Source: an uncultured Phocaeicola sp.
GTDB taxonomy: Bacteria > Bacteroidota > Bacteroidia > Bacteroidales > Bacteroidaceae
DNA length: 64,000 nucleotides
NCBI GenBank assembly: GCA_958434805.1
Contig: CAUBDX010000001.1
Location: forward strand, 1-64,000
Direction of reading: 5' to 3'
The stretch's first letter is position 1. Every line of letters begins with the position of its first letter. Of this stretch, positions 17,724 through 25,687 are shown piece after piece. A program made the translations under genes and the position numbers. The notes under the pieces are model-generated. The model was not told the origin of the DNA. It saw only the letters and a list, made by a program, of their open reading frames with translations, and did not search any database.

Positions 17724-19187
17724 TTATAGGTAACGGTTGCGGTTGGGCAGCACATAGTCCATAGCATACTTCAACACATCTCCCACTACATTGATTTCAA
17801 GGAAAGAAGTCTGAGTACCTTGCTTGCCGCTGCTCAGGTAAGCCACCATGTCGCTTTCACTCAAGACACCATCATCCAGCAATTTACGCAAAGCAGCGAA
17901 ATAATATGCCTGTCCGTTAGCCTTTTCGGGCATATAGATAGCTTCCACCCCATATGACAAAGCCAGATGACGCATCGTTTTTTCTTTATAACAGATGGCC
18001 AATACAGGATATTTGCCACGGAAAGCAGCAATATTACGTGCGGTACGCCCGCTGAAACTGTCGGTAATAATGGCGCGGATATTCAGTTTGCTGGTAGCCT
18101 TTACTGCCTGTTTTGCCAGGAAAGCGGTTACATCATTGGAGTTTTCATCCAAAGGAATACGGATGTCATTCTCGGCCAGTTTATCTTTCTCGGCCTGCGC
18201 TGCAATCTTGGCCATCGTCTTCACGGCTTCCACCGGATACTTGCCGTATGCCGTTTCCCCACTCAGCATCAATGCATCCGTGCGGTAGTAAATAGCATTG
18301 GCAATATCGGTCACTTCAGCACGGGTAGGACGCGGATTATTAATCATGGTATGCAACATCTGGGTAGCAACAATCACCGGTTTCTTTGCCAGAATACATT
18401 TTTTGATCAACAGACGCTGAATGCCGGGAATTCGTTCCTGAGGAACCTCAATGCCCAAGTCACCACGAGCCACCATGACTCCGTCGGCCACTTCCAATAT
18501 TTCATCAATATTGTCCACTCCTTCCTGATTTTCGATCTTGGCGATAATCTTAATGTCGCTGCCGTATGCATCCAGTATCTGACGGATATCCAGCACATCC
18601 TGCTTATTACGAACAAACGAATGTGCTATGAAATCAATGTCCTTTTCAATAGCATACAGTATATTGTTACGGTCCTTTTCTGTCAAAGAAGGAAGATTGA
18701 TGCGCACACCCGGTACATTTACACTCTTACGGTTACCCAAAGTAGCTTCATTCTGCACCTCACACAACAAATACTCGTCTGTCTTCTCAATCACACGCAG
18801 CTCCAGATCACCATCATCAATCAGAATATCGCCATCCACCTGGAGATCATGCACAAAACCGGGATAAGATACAGCAATACATTCACGGGTCGTTTCTTGT
18901 GCAGGATTGCCTACAATCTTCACTTTGTCACCAATCTGATAAGGAATAGGCTCGCCGCCCGCAATAGCAGTAGTACGCACTTCGGGCCCTTTTGTGTCCA
19001 TCAATATGGCAATACGGTTGGAAACCTCACGTACATTGGTTATCAATTTTTCAAAACCTTCACGCGAAGCGTGAGCCGTATTCATACGGACCACATTCAT
19101 ACCGGCCTTGAAAAGATCTCTTATAAACTCTACCTCGCAACGCTGATCTGAGATGGACGCTACGATTTTTGTTTGTTTCAACATCAT
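17724..19187 (-). CDS. pyk: Pyruvate kinase
   Basis: A 487-residue glycolytic enzyme converting PEP and ADP to pyruvate and ATP. The barrel core shows MNTAHAS, MDTKGPEVRT, the catalytic-Lys region IKIIAKIENQEGVDNIDEIL, VARGDLGIEVP, and the signature VATQMLHTMINNPRPTRAE with the MLSGETAYGKYPVEAV loop. The C-terminal domain (about 345-470) is the allosteric domain. It follows aroQ after 32 nt and precedes the O-methyltransferase. A second Met directly after the first is an equivalent start. Confidence 0.97.
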   Translation of the reverse strand: MMLKQTKIVASISDQRCEVEFIRDLFKAGMNVVRMNTAHASREGFEKLITNVREVSNRIAILMDTKGPEVRTTAIAGGEPIPYQIGDKVKIVGNPAQETTRECIAVSYPGFVHDLQVDGDILIDDGDLELRVIEKTDEYLLCEVQNEATLGNRKSVNVPGVRINLPSLTEKDRNNILYAIEKDIDFIAHSFVRNKQDVLDIRQILDAYGSDIKIIAKIENQEGVDNIDEILEVADGVMVARGDLGIEVPQERIPGIQRLLIKKCILAKKPVIVATQMLHTMINNPRPTRAEVTDIANAIYYRTDALMLSGETAYGKYPVEAVKTMAKIAAQAEKDKLAENDIRIPLDENSNDVTAFLAKQAVKATSKLNIRAIITDSFSGRTARNIAAFRGKYPVLAICYKEKTMRHLALSYGVEAIYMPEKANGQAYYFAALRKLLDDGVLSESDMVAYLSSGKQGTQTSFLEINVVGDVLKYAMDYVLPNRNRYL

Positions 19188-19219
19188 AATCTTATCACCT
19201 TATATTATACCTAAACGTT

Positions 19220-19642
19220 TTATTTTCTCATTAACAAAGCCTCAATCGCCAAACGATATGAATGAAGCCCGAACCCACAAATCACTCCCGCACAAGCACA
19301 GGAAATCATCGACTTATGGCGAAACTCCTCACGGGTATGTACATTCGAGATGTGCACCTCAACCACGGGAGCTGTCACGGCGCGGATAGCATCCTGCAAA
19401 GCAATGGAAGTATGCGTATAAGCCCCTGCATTCAACACGATGCCGTCATAATCAAAACCCACTTCGTGTATTTTGTTGATCATCTCACCTTCCACATTCG
19501 ACTGATAATACGCTATTTCAATGTCCGGATAAGTACGGCGCAATTCCACCAGATAGTCTTCAAATGAAACAGCGCCATAAATGGAAGGTTCCCGTTTGCC
19601 TAATAAATTGATATTAGGTCCATTAATAATTTGTATTTTCAT
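19220..19642 (-). CDS. aroQ: Type II 3-dehydroquinate dehydratase
   Basis: A 140-residue dodecameric-type dehydratase of the shikimate pathway. The active-site signature INGPNINLLGKREPSIYG near the N-terminus contains the catalytic Tyr, the central LNAGAYTHTS forms the substrate loop, and VEVHISNVHTREEFRHKS carries the catalytic His. It heads the five-gene minus-strand unit and is divergent from xerD across a 66-bp gap with overlapping -7 boxes on both strands. Confidence 0.96.
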   Translation of the reverse strand: MKIQIINGPNINLLGKREPSIYGAVSFEDYLVELRRTYPDIEIAYYQSNVEGEMINKIHEVGFDYDGIVLNAGAYTHTSIALQDAIRAVTAPVVEVHISNVHTREEFRHKSMISCACAGVICGFGLHSYRLAIEALLMRK

Positions 19643-19667
19643 ATTTATACTATATCTGAACTTTTTC

Positions 19668-19675
19668 TACCTTTG
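19668..19675 (+). promoter_or_regulatory. -7 box for xerD
   Basis: TACCTTTG followed by C lies 33 bp upstream of the xerD ATG. It is the left arm of an inverted pair with CAAAGGTAG at 19691-19699. No -33 TTTG is evident. Confidence 0.6.
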
Positions 19676-19690
19676 CAGGGAATTTGGGTA

Positions 19691-19698
19691 CAAAGGTA
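19691..19698 (-). promoter_or_regulatory. -7 box for aroQ
   Basis: TACCTTTG on the minus strand lies 48 bp upstream of the aroQ start. It faces the identical box of xerD, with 15 bp between the two, so both polymerases would have to use the same DNA. Confidence 0.6.
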
Positions 19699-19708
19699 GA
19701 AAAAAGAA

Positions 19709-20650
19709 ATGAAAAGAACCGAGAAAACAGACAAGATATTGGTGAAATACAAACAATATTTAAAGTTGGAGAAATCGTTATCTGACAATACGGTAGATGC
19801 TTATCTTACTGACCTGGACAAGTTACTGGCTTATCTTACATTAGAAAACATCAACATTCTGGATGTCCGGCTTGAAAATCTGGAAGATTTCTCGGCCGGA
19901 TTACATGATATCGGCATCCACCCCCGTTCGCAGGCACGTATCTTGTCGGGCATCCGCTCTTTCTACCGTTTCCTCATTATGGAAGATTACCTGAAAGCCG
20001 ACCCGACAGAATTGCTGGAATCCCCCCAGACAGGTTTCAAACTGCCCGAAGTAATGACTGTAGAAGAGATAGACCTGCTGATAGGAAGCATAGACCGCAG
20101 CACCAAAGAGGGACAGCGCAACAGGGCCATACTGGAAACGCTTTACAGTTGCGGGCTCCGCGTTTCCGAACTCTGCAACCTGAAATTATCCGAACTTTAT
20201 TTTGAAGAAGGCTTCATCAAAGTGGAAGGAAAAGGAAGCAAACAGCGGCTGGTTCCTATTTCACCGCGCGCCATCAAGGAAATCAGGCTCTACTTCACCG
20301 ACCGTAACCTGATGAAAATAAAGCCGGGATTTGAAGACTTTGTCTTTATCAGCAATTTCGGGAAGAACATCTCCCGCATCATGGTTTTCCATATCATCAA
20401 AGAACTGGCAGCCCGGATAGGTCTGAAAAAAAAAATCAGTCCTCACACTTTCCGCCATTCTTTTGCAACACATTTGCTGGAAGGAGGCGCCAACTTGCGT
20501 GCCATACAGTGTATGCTGGGACATGAAAGTATCGGGACAACAGAAATTTATACACATATAGACCGTAATATGCTACGCAGTGAAATCATAGAACATCACC
20601 CCCGTAACATCAAATTCAGAGAAAAAGATAATAAAGGTTCTATATTCTAA
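19709..20650 (+). CDS. xerD: Tyrosine recombinase XerD
   Basis: A 313-residue site-specific recombinase of the XerC/XerD type, which resolves chromosome dimers at dif. An N-terminal SAM-like core-binding domain spans about 8-95. The catalytic set is Arg151 (CGLRVSELC), Lys175 (GKGSKQR), His246 and Arg249 (HTFRH), His272 (LGHES) and the nucleophile Tyr281 (EIYTH). Length and the absence of any attachment site or mobile genes argue for the housekeeping protein, not an integrase. Confidence 0.94.
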   Translation: MKRTEKTDKILVKYKQYLKLEKSLSDNTVDAYLTDLDKLLAYLTLENINILDVRLENLEDFSAGLHDIGIHPRSQARILSGIRSFYRFLIMEDYLKADPTELLESPQTGFKLPEVMTVEEIDLLIGSIDRSTKEGQRNRAILETLYSCGLRVSELCNLKLSELYFEEGFIKVEGKGSKQRLVPISPRAIKEIRLYFTDRNLMKIKPGFEDFVFISNFGKNISRIMVFHIIKELAARIGLKKKISPHTFRHSFATHLLEGGANLRAIQCMLGHESIGTTEIYTHIDRNMLRSEIIEHHPRNIKFREKDNKGSIF

Positions 20651-20713
20651 AATATTTTAAGATAAATTGAAAAAAAAGCAGGCTAAGAAGCTAGCATATA
20701 ATAGAGTTTTTCC

Positions 20714-20721
20714 TATCTTTG
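20714..20721 (+). promoter_or_regulatory. -7 box for the OmpA-TPR lipoprotein gene
   Basis: TATCTTTG lies 70 bp upstream of the start at 20792 and leaves an untranslated leader of about 65 nt. The -33 position has no clear TTTG. Confidence 0.6.
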
Positions 20722-20791
20722 TCCCCAAAGAGACGCACAAAAACGTACTATAGCGAATTTTACATTACAAACGTTAAATTAATAAGTAACT

Positions 20792-22468
20792 ATGATTAAA
20801 AAGTTGTATTTGCCCTTAGTGGCTTTATTGGTCCTTGCCTTATCATCATGCGGCAAGATGGGAGAATTGTCTTCTGACTATTTCACAACTAACCCTGAAG
20901 TGCTTGAAGCAATCGGTGGTAAAGTGCCTGTGACAATTAATGGTAAATTCCCCGAAAAGTATTTCAAGAAGAACGCAACTGTTGAAGTTACCCCCGTTCT
21001 GAGATGGAAAGGCGGCGAAGCTAAAGGCCAGCCCGCTGTATTCCAAGGAGAAAAAGTAGAAGGAAACAATCAGACTATCGCTTACAAGGCAGGTGGCAGC
21101 TACACGATGAAAGCTTCTTTCGACTACGTTCCCGAAATGGCAAACTCTGAACTTTATCTTGATTTCAAGATTACAAAAGGAAAGAAATCATACACTATTC
21201 CTTCTGTGAAAATCGCTGATGGCGTTATCGCGACTTCTGAACTGCCTACTGCTGCCAGCTCCAACGCATCATACGCTAACGATGCTTTCCAACGCATTAT
21301 TAAAGATGCTCAGACTGCCAACATCATGTTCTTGATCCAGCAAGCCAACTTGCGCAACAGCGAATTGAATTCTGACGATATCAAAGAATTCCATAAGAAA
21401 GTGGCTGAAATTAATGCCGACACAAAGAACTACAAACTGAACAACATCGAAATTTCTGCATACGCTTCACCTGATGGTGGTGTGGAACTGAACACCGGTT
21501 TGGCTGAAAACCGTGAAGCAAACACAGAAAAATATATGGAACGCCAGTTGAAGAAGGGCAAGATTGATACTAACCTGGATGCAAAATACACTGCACAAGA
21601 CTGGGAAGGCTTCCAAGAACTGGTATCTAAATCAAACTTGCAGGATAAAGATTTGATCTTACGTGTTCTTTCTATGTACAATGATCCTGAACAAAGAGAA
21701 GCTGAAATCAAGAATATCTCTTCTGTATACAAAACTTTGGCTGACGAAATCCTGCCTCAGTTGCGTCGTGCCCGTTTAACTGCCAACTATGACATCATCG
21801 GTCGTAGCGATGACGAAATCAACGAAGCATTCAACTCTGATCCTAAAGTATTGAGTGTAGAAGAATTATTGTACGCTGCTACACTGACTAACGACAACGC
21901 TCGCAAAGAAGCTATCTTCACCAAGACAACTCAACTTTATCCGAACGATTTCCGTGCTTATAATAACTTGGGTGAATTGGCATTCGCTGCCGGTGATGCT
22001 GCTAAAGCAGAAAGCTACTTCAAACAAGCTGCTTCTAAGAACGCTAACGCTCCTGAAGTAAACGCTAACCTTGGTCTTTGCGAATTGGTTAAGGGCAATG
22101 TTGCAGCTGCCGAAACTTACTTAGGCAAAGCTACAGGTGCTAACGCTGCCGGCGAAGCTTTGGGTAACTTATATATCAAACAAGGCCAGTATGACAGAGC
22201 TGTCAACTCATTCGGTGACGCTAAGACTAACAGTGCCGCTCAAGCTCAGATTTTGGCTAAAGACTATAACAAAGCAAAAGCTACTTTGTCTGCAATCAAG
22301 AATCCGGATGCAATGACTGACTACTTGATGGCTATCGTTGGTGCTCGCACAAACAATGCTTCATTGGTAAGCAGCAGCATCAAGAGCGCAATCGCAAAAG
22401 ATCCTTCAATGGCTGAAAAAGCTGCTAACGATCGCGAGTTCGCTAAATACGCTGATGCTATCAAATAA
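20792..22468 (+). CDS. Lipoprotein with OmpA-like domain and TPR repeats
   Basis: A 558-residue protein with an SPII signal (LVLALSSCGKMG). The N-terminal part (about 30-145) is beta-rich. An OmpA-like segment with EISAYASPDGG and LAENREANTEKYM (about 222-250) follows, then TPR units near 370-500 (FRAYNNLGELAFAAGDAAKAE and similar). It may link outer membrane and peptidoglycan or scaffold envelope complexes. Codon use is strongly biased (GCT for Ala, AAC for Asn), suggesting very high expression. Two tandem terminators follow. The DUF3868 protein at 50979 shares the OmpA-then-TPR order. Confidence 0.85.
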   Translation: MIKKLYLPLVALLVLALSSCGKMGELSSDYFTTNPEVLEAIGGKVPVTINGKFPEKYFKKNATVEVTPVLRWKGGEAKGQPAVFQGEKVEGNNQTIAYKAGGSYTMKASFDYVPEMANSELYLDFKITKGKKSYTIPSVKIADGVIATSELPTAASSNASYANDAFQRIIKDAQTANIMFLIQQANLRNSELNSDDIKEFHKKVAEINADTKNYKLNNIEISAYASPDGGVELNTGLAENREANTEKYMERQLKKGKIDTNLDAKYTAQDWEGFQELVSKSNLQDKDLILRVLSMYNDPEQREAEIKNISSVYKTLADEILPQLRRARLTANYDIIGRSDDEINEAFNSDPKVLSVEELLYAATLTNDNARKEAIFTKTTQLYPNDFRAYNNLGELAFAAGDAAKAESYFKQAASKNANAPEVNANLGLCELVKGNVAAAETYLGKATGANAAGEALGNLYIKQGQYDRAVNSFGDAKTNSAAQAQILAKDYNKAKATLSAIKNPDAMTDYLMAIVGARTNNASLVSSSIKSAIAKDPSMAEKAANDREFAKYADAIK

Positions 22469-22471
22469 TAT

Positions 22472-22499
22472 AACTAGATATCATCTTGTCTAGTTTTTT
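22472..22499 (+). terminator. First of two tandem terminators
   Basis: AACTAGA (22472-22478) and TCTAGTT (22489-22495) form a 7-bp stem with a 10-nt loop, continued by T residues. It begins 3 nt after the stop codon of the OmpA-TPR gene. Confidence 0.6.
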
Positions 22500-22516
22500 A
22501 GATGATTATGACTGAA

Positions 22517-22551
22517 ACCGGAGGCTTCGTGATGAAGCTTCCGGTCTTTTT
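22517..22551 (+). terminator. Second, strong rho-independent terminator
   Basis: ACCGGAGGCTTC (22517-22528) pairs with GAAGCTTCCGGT (22534-22545), 12 bp with one G-T wobble and a 5-nt loop, followed by CTTTTT. A double terminator fits a very highly transcribed gene upstream. Confidence 0.85.
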
Positions 22552-22621
22552 ATGTAAAATAACCTTCATTTATACCTGCCTTTAGCCACAAAATGCGTAT
22601 TTTCGCAAAAAATATCTTGAA

Positions 22622-23689
22622 ATGAAAAAATTACTATTCTTTCTTTTCACTCTTGTTGTGCTGGCAAGCGGCTGCGGCAAGAAAAATACATTCACCTTGG
22701 AAGGAAGCATTAAAGGACTTCCTTCAGACACTATATTAGTATTTTATCAAGAACCCGATTACAAGCTGGATACCATACTCCTCTCAAAAGGTAAATTCAC
22801 TTACACCATTACCCCTGACACATTTACTATCTTCTCATTACTATTGGGAGAAAAACAAATCTTACCGATATATGCTGATAAAGGAGAAAGTGTTACCCTA
22901 AACGGAATGGCCGGAAAGATAGAGGTTAAAGGAAAGGGAGAAAACGCACAACTGGCAAAACATATCCAGTACCTTAGCACCTTAGAAAATAACAAGGCAG
23001 CTGTTATGACTGCTGTGGATTCGTTGATTAAAACCAACCCAAGCTCGTACAGCAATATCTATCTGATAGACAAATATTACGTACAGGACTCGCTTCCTGA
23101 TTACAACCACATAGATCAGCTGATAAAAGGACTAAGCGGTATTATAAAAGACACACCTTATATTATAGAACTCCAGAATAAATTAAGTGAGAAAAAAGAA
23201 CTGACAGAACATCGCTACGTTTCCAACATCTCGTGCACGGATAAAAAAGGAAAGACCGTCAACTGGAACAGTGTAAAAGGGAAATATGTCCTTTTGGATT
23301 TTTGGGCAAGCTGGAACAAAGAAAGCATTGCCACACAAGATTCTTTAGTATCCGTACAAAAGGCATTGAAAAAAGACAAGTTTGTTATTATCAGCCTCTC
23401 CCTTGATCTGGATAAAAAGGAATGGATGGAGAAAATCATTCAAAGAGATACCACGCAATGGAAACAAGTTTGCGATTTCAAAGGCTGGAACAATTCCATT
23501 GTCAAGCAACAAGGCATAACCCGGATTCCTGCCAATATACTGATAGGTCCTGACAAGCGGGTCATCACACAAGATATACGGGGCAAAGAACTGATAGACA
23601 AAGTGAGACAGCTGACAGAACAAGATAAAGAGAAAGAAAAAGCCGCCAAAGAGGCAGAACGTGCTCGAAAGAGACAAAATAAAAAATAA
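22622..23689 (+). CDS. DUF4369/thioredoxin-fold lipoprotein lacking active-site cysteines
   Basis: A 355-residue lipoprotein (lipobox ASGCG) with a DUF4369-like N-terminal domain (about 25-130) and a C-terminal TlpA/AhpC-like thioredoxin fold (about 205-330). The usual WCxxC is replaced by W231-N-K-E-S235 in LLDFWASWNKES, so it cannot do thiol-disulfide exchange at that site. The C-terminus is a Lys/Glu/Arg-rich charged tail. It is probably envelope-anchored, with a binding or structural role. It ends 4 nt before the yifB start, so the two genes are likely co-transcribed. Confidence 0.85.
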   Translation: MKKLLFFLFTLVVLASGCGKKNTFTLEGSIKGLPSDTILVFYQEPDYKLDTILLSKGKFTYTITPDTFTIFSLLLGEKQILPIYADKGESVTLNGMAGKIEVKGKGENAQLAKHIQYLSTLENNKAAVMTAVDSLIKTNPSSYSNIYLIDKYYVQDSLPDYNHIDQLIKGLSGIIKDTPYIIELQNKLSEKKELTEHRYVSNISCTDKKGKTVNWNSVKGKYVLLDFWASWNKESIATQDSLVSVQKALKKDKFVIISLSLDLDKKEWMEKIIQRDTTQWKQVCDFKGWNNSIVKQQGITRIPANILIGPDKRVITQDIRGKELIDKVRQLTEQDKEKEKAAKEAERARKRQNKK

Positions 23690-23693
23690 AAGA

Positions 23694-25232
23694 ATGCTGG
23701 TAAAAGTCTATGGAGCAGCCGTTCAAGGTATCGACGCTACCATTGTAACTATTGAAGTAAATAGTTCACGAGGTATAAAATTCTTCCTTGTCGGTCTGCC
23801 GGACTCGGCCGTGAAAGAAAGTCATGAACGTATTATTTCCGCCTTACAGGTAAACGGATATAAATTCCCCACTTGTCAAATTGTAGTGAATATGGCCCCT
23901 GCCGACATACGCAAGGAGGGGTCTGCATACGACCTTCCGCTAGCAATCGGAATATTGGCCGCTACCCAAATCGTATCGGAAGAAAAACTTTCACGTTATC
24001 TTATTATCGGAGAACTTAGCCTGGATGGAAGCCTTCAACCAGTCAAAGGAGCCCTCTCCATAGCTATCAGTGCCCGCGAGCAAGGTTTTGAAGGCTTCAT
24101 ACTTCCCAAACAAAATGCGCGGGAAGCTGCTGTAGTAAACAACCTGAAAGTATATGGCGTAGAAAATATCAAAGAGGTCATCGAATTTTTCAATAATGAA
24201 CGCAATCTGGAGCCTAGCATCGTCAATACACGGGAGGAATTCTATGAACACCAAAGTAGCTTTCCATACGATTTTGCTGATGTGAAAGGACAAGAAAGTG
24301 TAAAACGCGCATTGGAAGTAGCCGCGTCCGGAGGACACAACCTGATTATGATCGGTTCACCCGGAAGTGGGAAGTCCATGATGGCAAAGTGTATGCCAAG
24401 CATTCTCCCTCCCCTTTCATTGGGTGAAAGTCTGGAAACGACTAAAATACATTCAGTAGCAGGAAAATTAGGAAAAGACAGTTCACTGATTGCCATCCGG
24501 CCTTTCCGTAGTCCCCATCATACAATTTCGCAAGTAGCAATGGTAGGTGGCGGCACCAATCCCCAACCGGGAGAAATCAGTCTGGCTCACAACGGTTTGC
24601 TCTTTCTAGACGAGTTGCCGGAATTTAACAGAAGTGTACTTGAAGTACTTCGCCAACCCCTAGAGGACAGGCATATATCCATCGCACGAGCTAAATACAG
24701 TCTGGATTATCCGGCCAGTTTCATGCTGGTAGCCAGTATGAATCCCTGTCCATGCGGATATTATAATCATCCTACACGAGCTTGCGTCTGTAATCCCGGA
24801 CAAGTGCAACGGTACCTGAACCGTATCTCCGGTCCTTTACTGGACCGCATAGATATCCAAATAGAAATAGTTCCGGTTCCATTCGAAAAAATGGCAGAAC
24901 GCCATCATGCGGAAAGTAGTGCAAGCATACGCGAACGGGTTATCAAGGCCCGGAAAATACAAGCTCAACGTTTTGCCAACCATCCGGGTATTTACTGCAA
25001 CGCACAAATGGAAGCCGGGTTACTCCATCTGTACGCTCAACCCAATGAAGCAGGGCTAAAATTATTACGAACTGCCATGACACGCCTCAACCTGTCGGCG
25101 CGCGCATACGGTCGCATTCTAAAAGTAGCGCGTACCATTGCCGATCTGGACAACAGTGAACACATTACTTCCATCCACCTGGCAGAAGCGATAAGCTATA
25201 GAAATCTTGATAGAGAAGACTGGGCCGGTTAG
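23694..25232 (+). CDS. comM: YifB/ComM-like Mg-chelatase family AAA+ ATPase
   Basis: A 512-residue protein starting at ATG 23694 (MLVKVYGAAVQGID); the upstream in-frame ATG at 23661 would overlap the previous gene. It has an N-terminal Lon-protease-like S5 domain (about 20-140), a AAA+ Mg-chelatase core with Walker A GSPGSGKS and Walker B LLFLDELPEF, the Cys-rich NPCPCGYYNHPTRACVC insert, and a C-terminal helical domain. ComM homologues are hexameric helicases that extend branch migration during recombination. Whether that applies in Bacteroides is inferred. Confidence 0.9.
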   Translation: MLVKVYGAAVQGIDATIVTIEVNSSRGIKFFLVGLPDSAVKESHERIISALQVNGYKFPTCQIVVNMAPADIRKEGSAYDLPLAIGILAATQIVSEEKLSRYLIIGELSLDGSLQPVKGALSIAISAREQGFEGFILPKQNAREAAVVNNLKVYGVENIKEVIEFFNNERNLEPSIVNTREEFYEHQSSFPYDFADVKGQESVKRALEVAASGGHNLIMIGSPGSGKSMMAKCMPSILPPLSLGESLETTKIHSVAGKLGKDSSLIAIRPFRSPHHTISQVAMVGGGTNPQPGEISLAHNGLLFLDELPEFNRSVLEVLRQPLEDRHISIARAKYSLDYPASFMLVASMNPCPCGYYNHPTRACVCNPGQVQRYLNRISGPLLDRIDIQIEIVPVPFEKMAERHHAESSASIRERVIKARKIQAQRFANHPGIYCNAQMEAGLLHLYAQPNEAGLKLLRTAMTRLNLSARAYGRILKVARTIADLDNSEHITSIHLAEAISYRNLDREDWAG

Positions 25233-25233
25233 T

Positions 25234-25401
25234 TTAGCTGCCCGACTCAGTTTCCTTTGCATGATAAATGACCTGCATCAATGAGTCCAGTTCAATGTAA
25301 TTTGAAAGAACATCCTCTTCCTTATCGGTCGTTTCCCAATCTTTATCCTCTCTCTTTTTAGAGAAAAGTGCATTTAAAATGAATTTATACCACGTATTCA
25401 T
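25234..25401 (-). CDS. Small acidic hypothetical protein (55 aa)
   Basis: A 55-codon ORF on the minus strand from ATG 25399-25401 to TAA 25234-25236, whose stop lies one base beyond the yifB stop. The product starts MNTWYKFILNALFSKKRE, then becomes acidic (DKDWETTDKEEDVLSNYIELDSL). The Trp/Phe-rich head followed by a charged tail looks like a genuine small protein rather than noise. I do not recognise a family. Upstream (25402-25641) I see no perfect promoter. Confidence 0.55.
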   Translation of the reverse strand: MNTWYKFILNALFSKKREDKDWETTDKEEDVLSNYIELDSLMQVIYHAKETESGS

Positions 25402-25641
25402 GTCTCGTTCGACTTAAGGTTTTATAAAAAACAGGATAAGTAAAATTTAGTTCATCATTTTTCTCTCCTTAAGATTAAATGCAAATAAGTGCAAATCACT
25501 GCATCACGATATAACATTTTTCTGTATTTTCACTTCTTCCGACAAAGCCCCCGAATAACCATATTTTATAATAAGTACGGCCTGTCAGAGATTTTAAGGG
25601 AGAAATATTTCTGATTATTCCATATACTTACTAAAAATCAC

Positions 25642-25649
25642 TAACTTTG
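25642..25649 (+). promoter_or_regulatory. -7 box for metG
   Basis: TAACTTTG followed by C lies 38 bp upstream of the metG start codon. The -33 position is A/T-rich without TTTG. The remainder of 25402-25641 shows no other feature I can support. Confidence 0.55.
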
Positions 25650-25687
25650 CACGTTACTGGTAGAAATAACAAAAAAGACATCATACA

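Noticed and set aside
17967..19151. 394-codon ORF antisense to pyruvate kinase
   Set aside because: It exactly mirrors a highly conserved gene; the product is Cys/His/Ile-rich without any domain. Such long shadows are expected opposite biased coding sequence.
19709..20650. XerD-like gene as integrase of a mobile element
   Set aside because: Length, full catalytic set and the surrounding housekeeping genes fit chromosomal XerD. No attachment repeats, tRNA junction or cargo genes are present.
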